Positions 10,992 to 18,936 of a DNA stretch of 20,875 bases are shown one piece after another. The notes beneath the pieces are model-generated. The model worked only from the letters and a program-made list of their open reading frames with translations. It was not told where the DNA came from and did not search any database. The stretch spans positions 1 through 20,875 of IMG/VR virus record IMGVR_UViG_3300046499_000296; one strand, 5' to 3'. A program made the translations under genes and the position numbers. Origin of the DNA: a virus. The first letter of the stretch is position 1, and the number at the start of each line of letters is the position of its first letter.

Positions 10992-12456
10992 TATAGAGCT
11001 AAAACCAACGGGCAGGACAGGCTTATTGACGTATGATGCAGAGCCTACTGCCCGTTTATTTCATAATGATGATACGCTTTACCGGTTCTTAATGGGTCCA
11101 GTAGGATGTGGCAAGTCTGCTGGATGCGTTATGGAGCTTTTAATGCGTGGCTTTGAGCAAGTACCGTTCCAAGGGGTAAGGAAATCACGTTGGGCTATCA
11201 TACGTAACACCTATCCAGAGTTAAAGAGCACTACAATAAAGACTTTCCAAGAATGGGTACCGAATAATATATGTCCAGTAGTCTTTGACGTACCGATTAG
11301 AGCGAATTTTAGACAAAGATTAAATGATGGGACCATAGCAGACATAGAGTTTATCTTTTTAGCACTGGAAACTGAGGATGATATTAAGAAATTATTGTCT
11401 TTGGAGCTTACTGGAGCATGGATAAACGAGGTAAGAGAGGTTCCAAAGGCAATAATTGACTTTCTACGTGGTCGTATACCCCGATATCCAGCTATAAAAG
11501 AGGGTGGAGCTACTTGGTCTGGTATTATAGCAGACACAAATAGGCCAAAAGTGGGTCATTGGCTGTATATGTTGTTTGAAGGAGAAGAAAAACTAGACGA
11601 TTTTAAGCTATTTGAGTACCCTGCGGCAGTGTTTTGGGACAATAAAACTAGTACGTGGGTACCGAATCCAGATGCTGAAAACCTTAAAAATCTGCCTCCA
11701 AACTACTATAAAAACCAGATTCAGGGTAATTCTGAGTCTTATATCAGGGTAATGCTGGCAAATGAGTATGGTGTACAGTTATTTGGCAAACCTATATATC
11801 CACAGTTTAGCCAAAATCGGCATGTAGCGAAGGAGATATTAAGAGGAGAAAGAGGATTACCGCTTATATTAGGATGGGATTTTGGTCTTAATCCAGCATG
11901 TATAATTAATCAGTTATCTAGAAGAGGTGGACTAAGAATAATAGATGAATTAGCTCCAGCAGATGAGGATTTAGAGTCCTTCTGCATGGAGTATGTAATG
12001 CCTTTATTAAATCAAAAATATTCTGGTTATACCTATGTTTGCGTAGGTGATCCGGCGGCGCGGGGTAGGTCTGGTTTAGATAAGAGAACTGCGTTTGACG
12101 TTCTCGCAGACTTTCATCTTAAGTTACAACTAGCGCCGACAAATAATTTTGCTCCTCGCAAAGAGGCAGTTGACTTCTTTTTAAACCGTAATGATGGTTT
12201 TTTAATATCCCCGCACTGTCAGTATATGATTGAGGGATGTGCGGGCGGGTATGTCTATGAAAAGATGAGTAACACAATGGCAGGTGCGACTAGATATAAA
12301 GAGAAGGCAGAGAAGAATAGATATAGTCATGGACAAGATGCAGAACAGTATGTAGCGTTGTTTGTAAGAAAGGGTAGTGGCGTTCAACGAGCAGGTAGAA
12401 TGTTGAACGGCATGGGCAATGATGAGGCACCAAAGAAAAAATTTCTATGGGCATAA
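10969..12456 (+). CDS. terL: Terminase large subunit (DNA-packaging ATPase/nuclease), 495 aa
   Basis: The N-terminal ATPase domain has a Walker A motif, GPVGCGKS, at 43-50 and a Walker B region, AWINEVRE, at 150-157, with E154 as the probable catalytic acid. The C-terminal nuclease domain shows three acidic sites at the spacing usual for RNase H-like terminase nucleases: WDFG at 303-306, VGDPA at 359-363 and HGQDAEQY near 454-461. The length is normal for a headful or site-specific packaging enzyme. It moves DNA into the empty head through the portal and cuts it. The start is GTG 10969, with AGGAG 6 bases before it. The whole enzyme appears intact. Confidence 0.95.
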   Translation: MSAAHPRNIELKPTGRTGLLTYDAEPTARLFHNDDTLYRFLMGPVGCGKSAGCVMELLMRGFEQVPFQGVRKSRWAIIRNTYPELKSTTIKTFQEWVPNNICPVVFDVPIRANFRQRLNDGTIADIEFIFLALETEDDIKKLLSLELTGAWINEVREVPKAIIDFLRGRIPRYPAIKEGGATWSGIIADTNRPKVGHWLYMLFEGEEKLDDFKLFEYPAAVFWDNKTSTWVPNPDAENLKNLPPNYYKNQIQGNSESYIRVMLANEYGVQLFGKPIYPQFSQNRHVAKEILRGERGLPLILGWDFGLNPACIINQLSRRGGLRIIDELAPADEDLESFCMEYVMPLLNQKYSGYTYVCVGDPAARGRSGLDKRTAFDVLADFHLKLQLAPTNNFAPRKEAVDFFLNRNDGFLISPHCQYMIEGCAGGYVYEKMSNTMAGATRYKEKAEKNRYSHGQDAEQYVALFVRKGSGVQRAGRMLNGMGNDEAPKKKFLWA

Positions 12457-12647
12457 AGTTAGCTTGGGAAAGAGTGACTTGTCCTTACTGTATGAAGCGA
12501 TTGACTTTTCGTGGAATAGACATGAAACATGCGAGAAGTAAAATAGCTAAACACTTAGAGAAATGTAAGGAGGAACATGCAGATTCGGCAGATGGAAGAG
12601 AAAGACTTGGATCAGATAGTAGTTCTGGAAAAGCTACATCAAGCTAG
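12447..12647 (+). CDS. Small C2HC-type zinc-finger protein, 66 aa
   Basis: CPYC at residues 12-15 is followed after a basic helical stretch by H36 and C40 (HLEKC), giving a C-x2-C-x20-H-x3-C pattern that fits a single zinc finger. The C-terminal 20 residues are rich in serine and probably flexible. The gene overlaps the end of the large terminase by 10 bases and the start of the acetyltransferase by 71 bases. The ribosome binding site is weak, so translation probably depends on ribosomes arriving from the terminase gene. It may bind DNA or assist packaging, but the role is not known. Confidence 0.7.
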   Translation: MGIKLAWERVTCPYCMKRLTFRGIDMKHARSKIAKHLEKCKEEHADSADGRERLGSDSSSGKATSS

Positions 12648-13008
12648 TCCTTGGCCGTGGATTAGTTTTGTTTATGCAATACGTGCTGGACAAGAGTGTG
12701 TAGTAGTAGAGAGAGAAAATGAAATTATTGGTTATGCTGTATGGGATAAAGGGCATGGAAGAACTATATGTGCGGTAAGTGCAAAAGCAGCATTGTTATT
12801 ATATCAAGCTTGGTATAGTTTTGTAAAGAATAAAGGAATATTGGAAATGAATGCCGAAACACCAGAGAATGCTATAGCGCCTATCGCAATGTTAGAACGC
12901 TTTGGCTTTAATAGGATTGGTACACGTCCATCCTTCTATGGTGCCGGTATTAATGCGATTGTTTGGAGTCGTCCAACTGGGGATCGACTGCTACCGGATC
13001 AGGCTTAA
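12577..13008 (+). CDS. RimI-like GNAT acetyltransferase, 143 aa
   Basis: The chain follows the GNAT layout: MQIRQMEEKDLDQIVVLEK forms the first strand and helix, PWPWISF occupies the place of the PW-x-x-F block of RimI-type enzymes, CVVVERENEIIGYAVW (41-56) forms the central strands, and ENAIAPIAMLERFGF (97-111) matches the N-x-x-A-x-x-Y/L-x-x-x-GF motif. The usual acetyl-CoA loop Q/R-x-x-G-x-G/A is not seen; that stretch reads AVSAKAALLLYQAW, so cofactor binding may be altered or lost. AAGGAGG precedes ATG 12577. It would transfer an acetyl group to a protein N terminus or other amine, perhaps of a virion or host protein. The substrate cannot be told. Confidence 0.8.
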   Translation: MQIRQMEEKDLDQIVVLEKLHQASPWPWISFVYAIRAGQECVVVERENEIIGYAVWDKGHGRTICAVSAKAALLLYQAWYSFVKNKGILEMNAETPENAIAPIAMLERFGFNRIGTRPSFYGAGINAIVWSRPTGDRLLPDQA

Positions 13009-13025
13009 CCGGGATAGATCGCAGG

Positions 13026-13060
13026 GGTTCGGAGACAACTAGTTTGTAACTCTCTGAACC
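13026..13060 (+). terminator. Hairpin after the packaging gene block
   Basis: GGTTCGGAGA (13026-13035) and TCTCTGAACC (13051-13060) pair with a single mismatch across 15 bases. The T-run after it is short (GATTTGATAAATT), so termination would be weak. It lies between the acetyltransferase gene and a new promoter, where an end of transcription is expected. Confidence 0.5.
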
Positions 13061-13077
13061 GATTTGATAAATTCTGC

Positions 13078-13106
13078 TTGACAACCCCTTTCTGTTGTGT
13101 TACAAG
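13078..13106 (+). promoter_or_regulatory. Promoter for the structural gene block
   Basis: A perfect TTGACA (13078-13083) is followed after 17 bases by TACAAG (13101-13106), with TG one base before it (extended -10). The first gene downstream starts at 13170. The layout repeats that of the promoter at 8681-8709: a perfect -35 box with a weak -10 box helped by TG. Confidence 0.7.
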
Positions 13107-13169
13107 CGTCCCCCGGCGCGGGCGTCCCTGTGCCGTTTCCCCCACTTTTAATATAAAGGAACTAATGTC

Positions 13170-13751
13170 ATGGAACATGTAGAAGCTTTACGTATGCGTT
13201 TACCGAAACTCGAAGATGTAGCGGATTTACCGCAAGACCCGGCGTATCCGGTAGGATATGCGAGCGCACCGAATGGACCGGGAGGTTTGGTACAGTCATT
13301 GGGTGTTGCTAGTGTTATTGCGTTTGCAGGGTCTTATAACTGGGATACCAAGGACCAGCAGAAGATTGCTCTTAATTGGGCTAAGGATACTGTTAATCAT
13401 TGTGCATGGGCTGCGACACTACGTGATTATCAGAAAGAGCTTGATGAAGAACAGAAGCGTAGTATCCAGTTATCTTGCGTTTCGGCAGGTGTATTCTTTG
13501 GTGGTCGTCGTTTGCTTCCGGTTGTGTGGGGCTATGTAGCGGGTCGCGCACAAGCGCTTAAGGGATTAGGTTTTGCAGCTAATTTCAATGAAGGGGACAG
13601 TAGTTTCCTTGGACAGACTAGTTCGGAAAAGGGTCCAGCGGATGCTAAGGAATTAGCATTTGAGTCTTTAATCAGTGATGTACGGCAGGGTATTTATACT
13701 CCTGCTGCGACTCCTACAGAGGGTGGTCCGGTAAAGAAAGCTGTTAAATAA
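13170..13751 (+). CDS. Hypothetical protein, 193 aa, probable virion-associated
   Basis: The start is ATG 13170 with AAAGGA 9 bases upstream; an ATG five bases earlier leads to a stop within six codons. The chain is soluble overall, but it has two apolar stretches, SLGVASVIAFAG at about 44-55 and VSAGVFFGGRRLLPVVWGYVAGRA at about 105-128. These could be buried helices or one membrane contact. The C-terminal tail is flexible and ends in a basic KKAVK. It is the first gene of the block that codes for structural proteins. The family is not recognised, and the virion role comes only from position. Confidence 0.65.
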   Translation: MEHVEALRMRLPKLEDVADLPQDPAYPVGYASAPNGPGGLVQSLGVASVIAFAGSYNWDTKDQQKIALNWAKDTVNHCAWAATLRDYQKELDEEQKRSIQLSCVSAGVFFGGRRLLPVVWGYVAGRAQALKGLGFAANFNEGDSSFLGQTSSEKGPADAKELAFESLISDVRQGIYTPAATPTEGGPVKKAVK

Positions 13752-14002
13752 TGCCAGATAGAGACATAGCTGACTTGCAAGCTAGGACTAAAATCCTAGA
13801 AGAAAGCCATGAAAAAGTAGAGTTAAGGATAGAGAGTAAGATTGATGGCTTAGTTAGCAGTCACAATGATCTAAAGACATTAGTTGTCACAGCAATTGCA
13901 ACAGCCAAAGTTAAATGGCGAATTTTGTTTAGTATTGGGGCTATTGTGGGTGCTGTGGCAGCTATTGTTGCTACGATAGTTAAGTTTGTAATGATGAAGT
14001 AG
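13751..14002 (+). CDS. Coiled-coil plus membrane-anchor protein, 83 aa (XhlA/holin-like)
   Basis: Residues 1-45 form a charged heptad-like helix (IADLQARTKILEESHEKVEL). Residues 58-78 (ILFSIGAIVGAVAAIVATIVK) form one membrane helix near the C terminus. A coiled coil followed by a single terminal membrane helix is the layout of the XhlA haemolysin/holin-associated family, which helps release lysis enzymes. A virion or membrane tether is another option. The ATG overlaps the previous stop as TAATG. No endolysin is visible nearby, so a lysis role is uncertain. Confidence 0.7.
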   Translation: MPDRDIADLQARTKILEESHEKVELRIESKIDGLVSSHNDLKTLVVTAIATAKVKWRILFSIGAIVGAVAAIVATIVKFVMMK

Positions 14003-14011
14003 GAGAGCATT

Positions 14012-14170
14012 ATGTCACTAGGTACGATTCTTTTAATTATTTTAATATTGATACTTATTGGCGCGTTACCTACTTGGCCGCATAGTGCAAACTGGGGGTA
14101 TTTTCCTAGTGGTGGTTTAGGTTTACTTGTTGTAATTCTTATTATCTTACTTATATTGGGTAAAATATAA
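14012..14170 (+). CDS. DUF3309 family small membrane protein, 52 aa
   Basis: The 52-residue product begins MSLGTILLIILILILIGALP, has WPHSANWGY and PSGGLGLL in the middle, and ends in a second hydrophobic stretch (LLVVILIILLILG). This is the full layout of DUF3309 proteins: two membrane helices joined by a short loop with a conserved P-x-WPHS and a GGLG turn. These are common in proteobacterial chromosomes and have no known function. AGGAG lies 6 bases before ATG 14012. A small two-helix membrane protein next to an XhlA-like one could be a holin or a host gene taken up by the phage. Confidence 0.85.
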   Translation: MSLGTILLIILILILIGALPTWPHSANWGYFPSGGLGLLVVILIILLILGKI

Positions 14171-14172
14171 AA

Positions 14173-15057
14173 ATGGCCGGTTTTCGTGGTATGGTGAAGG
14201 GATTACCTTTTAGTTTATCGAGAAATTTACCACGTTCGGCTAAAAGTGGTAGTGGTGTTAGTGCATGGACACCTAGTTTATTGTTCAGTAGTGGTCAACG
14301 TGGTGCATATTACGATCCAAGTGACTTATCTACGTTATTTCAGGATTCAGCAGGTACGGTTCCAGTAACTGCGGTAGGGCAACCTGTTGGTAAAATGCTA
14401 GATAAATCTGGACGTGGATATCATTTAACACAATCTAATAGTACAGCACAACGTCCAACATACCAAACGGATGTAGGGGGTTTTTCTTATTTACAATTTG
14501 TTCCAAATAGTGTTCTTTATGGACAAGCAAATAACAATAATATATTCCTTAACAATTCAATGTTACTATGTACGGCTCATCGTTTTGATTCTACAGCAGA
14601 TGGCACTTTAATTGGGCGCTCTTATAGTAATGCAAATGCTGGTCGTTGGTTTTCTGGTCGTGGTGGTGGTGGTAGTCTTAGAGCTATATTTGATAAAGAT
14701 GGTGTAACTGTAGCATCAGTGGACGCAGCTAGTGATACATCAACTTCTATAAGAGTGGTTTCAGCAGTTTATGATAGATCAGCAGCAAATCCTATTACCG
14801 AATTTTTAAATGCTGTTAATGTTGGTGTACCAACTGGAGTACTTAATACTACGGCTGTTAATATGATTGATGCGTCAAAATACTTTCGTATGGGTGCTTA
14901 TGGCGATGCTAGTGACCATTTTAATGTTGTAAATGGCGAAACTATTTACTTTACTGGACGTATTTACGCAGCATGTTTTGTATTTGATACAATCGTACCG
15001 CTTAATTTAGCGAAATTACAAACATGGTGTGGTAGCAAATGTGGTTTAGCTATTTAG
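14173..15057 (+). CDS. Tail fibre/virion protein with YDPSDLSTLFQD domain, 294 aa
   Basis: After a flexible start of about 30 residues comes AYYDPSDLSTLFQDSAGTVP, followed by GQPVGKMLDKSGRG and a HLTQ-x-x-x-x-RPTYQ block. This is a widespread sequence in phage and prophage tail-fibre or receptor-binding proteins, where it leads into a concanavalin A/lectin-like beta sandwich. The rest here (FSYLQFVPNSV, IRVVSAVYDRS) fits such a fold. It probably sits on the virion surface and binds host glycans. The start has no strong binding site and follows the DUF3309 gene by two bases. Confidence 0.75.
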   Translation: MAGFRGMVKGLPFSLSRNLPRSAKSGSGVSAWTPSLLFSSGQRGAYYDPSDLSTLFQDSAGTVPVTAVGQPVGKMLDKSGRGYHLTQSNSTAQRPTYQTDVGGFSYLQFVPNSVLYGQANNNNIFLNNSMLLCTAHRFDSTADGTLIGRSYSNANAGRWFSGRGGGGSLRAIFDKDGVTVASVDAASDTSTSIRVVSAVYDRSAANPITEFLNAVNVGVPTGVLNTTAVNMIDASKYFRMGAYGDASDHFNVVNGETIYFTGRIYAACFVFDTIVPLNLAKLQTWCGSKCGLAI

Positions 15058-15076
15058 TCTTACTAGGACACTAATC

Positions 15077-15379
15077 ATGGCACTTAATCAGATTGCATTT
15101 ATTCCACCACAGACAGCGGCAGCTACTTCTGGTACATATGACGCTGGTGATTGTGATGCTATTATAGTATCAGCAGATAATCTAGTGGGTGCTGAGACTG
15201 TTACTCTTAAAGTTATGTCCGGTGCTAATGCAAAACAAGTAAGTGACATTTATGGTGTTGCGGTTAATTTAACAGTGTCTTGTCCGTCTGTAGCATTAGA
15301 AGGTGGCGCACAGTATCAGTTTGTTAAATCTGTTACTGCTGGATTGTGTGGTGTCTACGTAAGTGTGAAAAACGGTTAA
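15077..15379 (+). CDS. Small beta-rich virion protein, 100 aa
   Basis: The chain is made of short alternating strands (AIIVSADNLVGAETVTLKV, VAVNLTVSC, YQFVKSVTAGLCGVYVSV) and has no charge clusters. It looks like a single immunoglobulin-like or jelly-roll domain. Its size and place between two fibre-type genes suggest a small decoration or fibre accessory protein. AGGA lies about 8 bases before ATG 15077, and the stop overlaps the next start (TAATG). No family is named. Confidence 0.7.
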   Translation: MALNQIAFIPPQTAAATSGTYDAGDCDAIIVSADNLVGAETVTLKVMSGANAKQVSDIYGVAVNLTVSCPSVALEGGAQYQFVKSVTAGLCGVYVSVKNG

Positions 15380-16350
15380 TGTCTCTTAATCTTATTTTAG
15401 AGGGGTTTGTAGCTCCCAATGGGCAGGGTAATTTTAATTTTAGAGGCTTAAATGATGGTGCATCTGTTAATTTTATTCTTAATATGTTATCACACCTATC
15501 CACTGGTGGGACAACTATAACAGGAACGGTTAAAGGAACTACAGGTGGAGGGGGTGGTAGCGGAGGTAGTGGTACTGATTTTGTAGAGAATATAATACAG
15601 ACAGCACATGGATTACTGGTAGGTAACGTTGTTAGATTAAGCGGTGCTGGTACTTACACAAAAGCACAAGCTAATAATGCAGTAAATGCTGAAGTAGTAG
15701 GGATAGTAGTAGCCGTAATAGATGCTAATACGTTTACTATTTGTTATGGTGGTTATATTGATCCTACTTTACTTGTCTTTACAGGTTTAACGCCTAATTC
15801 TGTTTACTTTTTAAGCCCAATAACACCGGGAGCGCTTACACTTACAGAACCCATAACACCGGGACAAGTATCCAAACCGCTTATATGGGCTGATTATCCG
15901 AACAGCGGTTACTTTTTTAACATGCGTGGCTTGACTGTATCAGCCGCGTCAGTTCCGAGAAAATATCCTTTTACCTTTAGTGATTCAACACAGTCTTCAA
16001 AGTATGATGCTACAACTAAATTAGCTCTTGGGTCAAAATACTTCGATCCGAATGATACTAGTTGGGGATTAGGTTCAGCGTCTATAGTCAAGTTACAAAT
16101 GCTTTTAGAGACAACGAATGGGGCAAACTTAGTAGGTGGAGATTTATTACGTGAAACCGGGGCAGGATCACCAGTGATTATAGCTAGTACGCCTACAACT
16201 GCTGGATTAAATGCTACTCTAGTGACTGTAGATGTATCTACAGCATTTAGACCGGGGGCAGTCGCGGGCATATTCACTACACGTTGTTGGATTACTACGG
16301 CTGGTGACCAAGTAACTAGCCGTGGATCGTGGTTGGAGATACAGCCGTAA
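15379..16350 (+). CDS. Tail fibre protein with repeated phage fibre domain, 323 aa
   Basis: The start is placed at ATG 15379, which overlaps the previous stop; an in-frame ATG 33 bases earlier lies inside that gene. A glycine/serine linker at about residues 60-70 joins two parts. The first following part (IIQTAHGLLVGNVVRLSGAG, then EVVGIVVAVIDANTFTICYG and GLTPNSVYFLSPITPGALT) matches a domain seen in many phage tail fibres. The C-terminal 120 residues form another beta-rich unit. It is most likely a fibre or baseplate surface protein. Confidence 0.75.
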   Translation: MSLNLILEGFVAPNGQGNFNFRGLNDGASVNFILNMLSHLSTGGTTITGTVKGTTGGGGGSGGSGTDFVENIIQTAHGLLVGNVVRLSGAGTYTKAQANNAVNAEVVGIVVAVIDANTFTICYGGYIDPTLLVFTGLTPNSVYFLSPITPGALTLTEPITPGQVSKPLIWADYPNSGYFFNMRGLTVSAASVPRKYPFTFSDSTQSSKYDATTKLALGSKYFDPNDTSWGLGSASIVKLQMLLETTNGANLVGGDLLRETGAGSPVIIASTPTTAGLNATLVTVDVSTAFRPGAVAGIFTTRCWITTAGDQVTSRGSWLEIQP

Positions 16351-17399
16351 TGGTTACCCGTAAGATTATTGTACCGGATAAAAAGCTAATTCTTCCGCCT
16401 AGTCCATCTCTATTAGCGCTTCCAACTACTGTTAGATCATGGCAAAAAAGTTGTAATAATTTACAATCAGCACAAGGGTCTTCACTTGCTAATAATAATT
16501 TATGCATGTTGAATATTAAAAATACATTGCTTGGGTTTGCTACTCCTCTTGTAATGGACTATTCATGTAATGGTGTTACTGCTGGAACTAAAGGAGATGG
16601 AGTTGATAGAATAGCTACAACTGCAAATATAGTACGAGCCGCTGGTGCTTCAGCTCATACATGGTGGGTATTAAAATTTCCCGGTATTCATGCAAATGCT
16701 GAAGTTTTGTTTGATTTTAATGCTGCACCGGGCAATGGCAATTTATGCACAATGTCAGTTTCAACAAGTGTTGGTTTTACTGGAGGTACAACAACTGCTG
16801 CACCAACAGCAAGTGATTCACAAATTATTAGTGCTAATGGTAATAATTTTACTGCTGTAGCATCAGATATCGCTATACGTTGGTCTGTAGAATTATCTAC
16901 TGATTTACAGTCAATGCGTGTTGCATTGGCTGCTATTGGTAATGTTATGGGTATTTGGATGCTTGATGTACCAGCAAATCCAGTAACTGGTTGGCTTAAT
17001 CCTTGGTTTAGTATGGTACATAATGGACCACCAACTGTTGGAGCAGGAACTGGTGGTATTACTTCGATGACAACATATATTCGTTCTAGAGTAAATGGTG
17101 TTAATACTAGTATAACATTTATGTGCGAAGGTCCATCTGGTAATTTACTTCCAGCGGATACGAATTTTGGTAATATAGTGAATGATGTTAGCGGTGAATG
17201 GTATTTAGCTCCAATTGGAATTGCTGGATATGGCACTGTAGGTGCTCGTGGTAGGCATGGTAGTGTTGTAGATGCATGGTTTGGTTCTAATTCTATTACT
17301 ACTGGTGATAGTTATCCTTCGACTGGTACAACAGGACAGTTTGCACAGTTTGGTAATTTAGTAATCCCATGGAATAATGGACCGGTGAACTTGTCGTGA
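16350..17399 (+). CDS. Virion structural protein, 349 aa, beta-rich
   Basis: The start is ATG 16350, overlapping the previous stop as TAATG. After about 35 residues of basic and proline-rich sequence, the chain is a long series of small residues (glycine, alanine, threonine, asparagine), as is typical of beta-sandwich or beta-helix fibre proteins. There is no catalytic motif and no coiled coil. A lectin-like shape is suggested by segments such as HTWWVLKFPGIHANAEVLF and IAIRWSVELSTDLQSMRVAL. It belongs to the same run of surface proteins as its neighbours. Receptor binding is likely, though not shown. Confidence 0.65.
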   Translation: MVTRKIIVPDKKLILPPSPSLLALPTTVRSWQKSCNNLQSAQGSSLANNNLCMLNIKNTLLGFATPLVMDYSCNGVTAGTKGDGVDRIATTANIVRAAGASAHTWWVLKFPGIHANAEVLFDFNAAPGNGNLCTMSVSTSVGFTGGTTTAAPTASDSQIISANGNNFTAVASDIAIRWSVELSTDLQSMRVALAAIGNVMGIWMLDVPANPVTGWLNPWFSMVHNGPPTVGAGTGGITSMTTYIRSRVNGVNTSITFMCEGPSGNLLPADTNFGNIVNDVSGEWYLAPIGIAGYGTVGARGRHGSVVDAWFGSNSITTGDSYPSTGTTGQFAQFGNLVIPWNNGPVNLS

Positions 17400-17659
17400 C
17401 TCTTAGAGATGCATCATTATTAGTAGGTGGAGCGGGAGAATTTTTACCATCTGCTACTCAAACGCATATTGCAGGTAATCCAGGGTATGTAATTTCTTTA
17501 CCGGGTACTGCTACTGCTGTAGTCTATAAATACAAAAACCGTGGCTGGTATGTAGCAGGAGGAGTAGAAGAGTCTTGGGTTACAGTAGGTGCGCCTAGTA
17601 CAGTCCCACCTAGTGGACACACATTAATAGGCATTGATTATGTGGTGTTACAACCGTAA
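17396..17659 (+). CDS. Small virion-associated protein, 87 aa
   Basis: The start is GTG 17396, overlapping the previous stop as GTGA, and the stop overlaps the next start as TAATG. The chain has glycine-rich turns and beta strands ([20 protein letters not shown], then [13 protein letters not shown]). Full coupling on both sides points to a product needed in proportion to the two fibre-type proteins around it, perhaps an adaptor or cap. No family is recognised. Confidence 0.65.
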   Translation: MTLRDASLLVGGAGEFLPSATQTHIAGNPGYVISLPGTATAVVYKYKNRGWYVAGGVEESWVTVGAPSTVPPSGHTLIGIDYVVLQP

Positions 17660-18936
17660 TGGGTAGTAGTTCTGCGCTCCCTGCTGCTGGTGTAGGTGCG
17701 ACCGGAGCAACGGGCGCAACGGGAGCTACCGGCGCAGGACCAACGGGTCCAACAGGAGCTACAGGCATAGGCTTACCGGGTCCAACAGGAGCTACAGGCG
17801 CAACGGGAATAGGTGCTACCGGGCCTACAGGCGCTACCGGAATAGGCGTACAAGGTCCAACAGGAGCTACAGGAGCTACAGGAATAGGTTTACAGGGGGC
17901 AACAGGTGCTACAGGTACAACTGGTTCTATTGGGCCTACTGGGCCTACCGGGGCTACTGGTGCTGGACCTACTGGTGCTACAGGTACTACTGGTCCTACA
18001 GGTGCCACCGGTGCTACTGGCGCTACTGGTGTTGCGAGTCTCGCTGCTGTAGGGGCTGCACCGAATGCGAATGCTGCAACACTTGTTAGTGGTGTATTTA
18101 CTTTACAACCGGCAAATAATCTTTTTCCCGGTGTTTTAACTGCTGTAGCTCAAGCTATTGGAGGTGATAAAACTTTTTATGGTAATGTAACTATTGGTGT
18201 ACCAAGTACCTTAAGTTTTGGTGCAGCAACCCGCCAGATGGTGAATTTGTATGCGACTTCTTATGGTATAGGTGTTCAAGGTGGTGTGTATTATAGTCGT
18301 AGTGGAGCGAATTTTGCATGGTATAGTGGTGGTGTACATAGCGATAGTGCATATGATCCGGGGGTTGGTGGTACATTAGTAATGAGGGTAGATACAGCGG
18401 GAAACCTTATTATCCCCGGTAATTTAACAGCAGCAAATTTTTCAGGTACAGGTGGTGGAATTAGTAGTGTTGCTAATATTGGTGCTACTCCAAACGCTGG
18501 TGGTGCATCAATAGCAGGAACAGTTCTTACTTTACAACCAGCAAGTGCAACTTTTGGTGGTGTAATTATTTCCGGTAATCAAGTATTGCCTTCTGGACGG
18601 AAAACGTTTACTGATGTTTTACTTTCTAATTTACTTTATCAATTCTATGATAATGGTATAACTACAACAACAAGTAATATTGCTTGGGGTAATGGTAGTA
18701 TTCAAGCTGTTGCTCCAAATAATAGTGCTGCGCTTACTTTTACGTTTAGTCCTCCGCTTTATCCTGCTATACTTACTCTTAATCTTTATGCAGGTGTTGC
18801 GGGTCTTCCAACGTTTCCGGCAAGTGTTCATGGACAACCGGGAGTTACTTTAATTGCAGGAAAGAATTCGATATTTAGATTTTTTTGGGATGGCAATGCT
18901 ATTTTTTATTATATAGGCGGATGTAATAACCAATGA
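17659..18936 (+). CDS. Collagen-like tail fibre protein, 425 aa
   Basis: Residues 12-125 or so are almost pure Gly-x-y triplets, mostly GAT, GPT and GIG ([20 protein letters not shown] is typical), as found in phage and bacterial collagen-like fibres that form triple helices. The C-terminal 300 residues hold two related units: one near 130 ([18 protein letters not shown], then FTLQPA and GDKTF) and one near 275 ([17 protein letters not shown], then LTLQPA and GRKTF). These look like a tandem duplication of a fibre domain. The last part is beta-rich and may be a trimerising knob. It is most likely a trimeric fibre. Confidence 0.85.
   Translation: MGSSSALPAAGVGATGATGATGATGAGPTGPTGATGIGLPGPTGATGATGIGATGPTGATGIGVQGPTGATGATGIGLQGATGATGTTGSIGPTGPTGATGAGPTGATGTTGPTGATGATGATGVASLAAVGAAPNANAATLVSGVFTLQPANNLFPGVLTAVAQAIGGDKTFYGNVTIGVPSTLSFGAATRQMVNLYATSYGIGVQGGVYYSRSGANFAWYSGGVHSDSAYDPGVGGTLVMRVDTAGNLIIPGNLTAANFSGTGGGISSVANIGATPNAGGASIAGTVLTLQPASATFGGVIISGNQVLPSGRKTFTDVLLSNLLYQFYDNGITTTTSNIAWGNGSIQAVAPNNSAALTFTFSPPLYPAILTLNLYAGVAGLPTFPASVHGQPGVTLIAGKNSIFRFFWDGNAIFYYIGGCNNQ

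Noticed and set aside
16688-17236. Minus-strand frame of 182 codons
   Set aside because: It is antisense to the 349-residue virion protein gene, which is coupled to its neighbours on both sides. No start signal was found.
17610-18008. Minus-strand frame rich in proline, valine and alanine
   Set aside because: It is the exact antisense of the Gly-x-y repeats; the repeated DNA keeps this strand free of stops.
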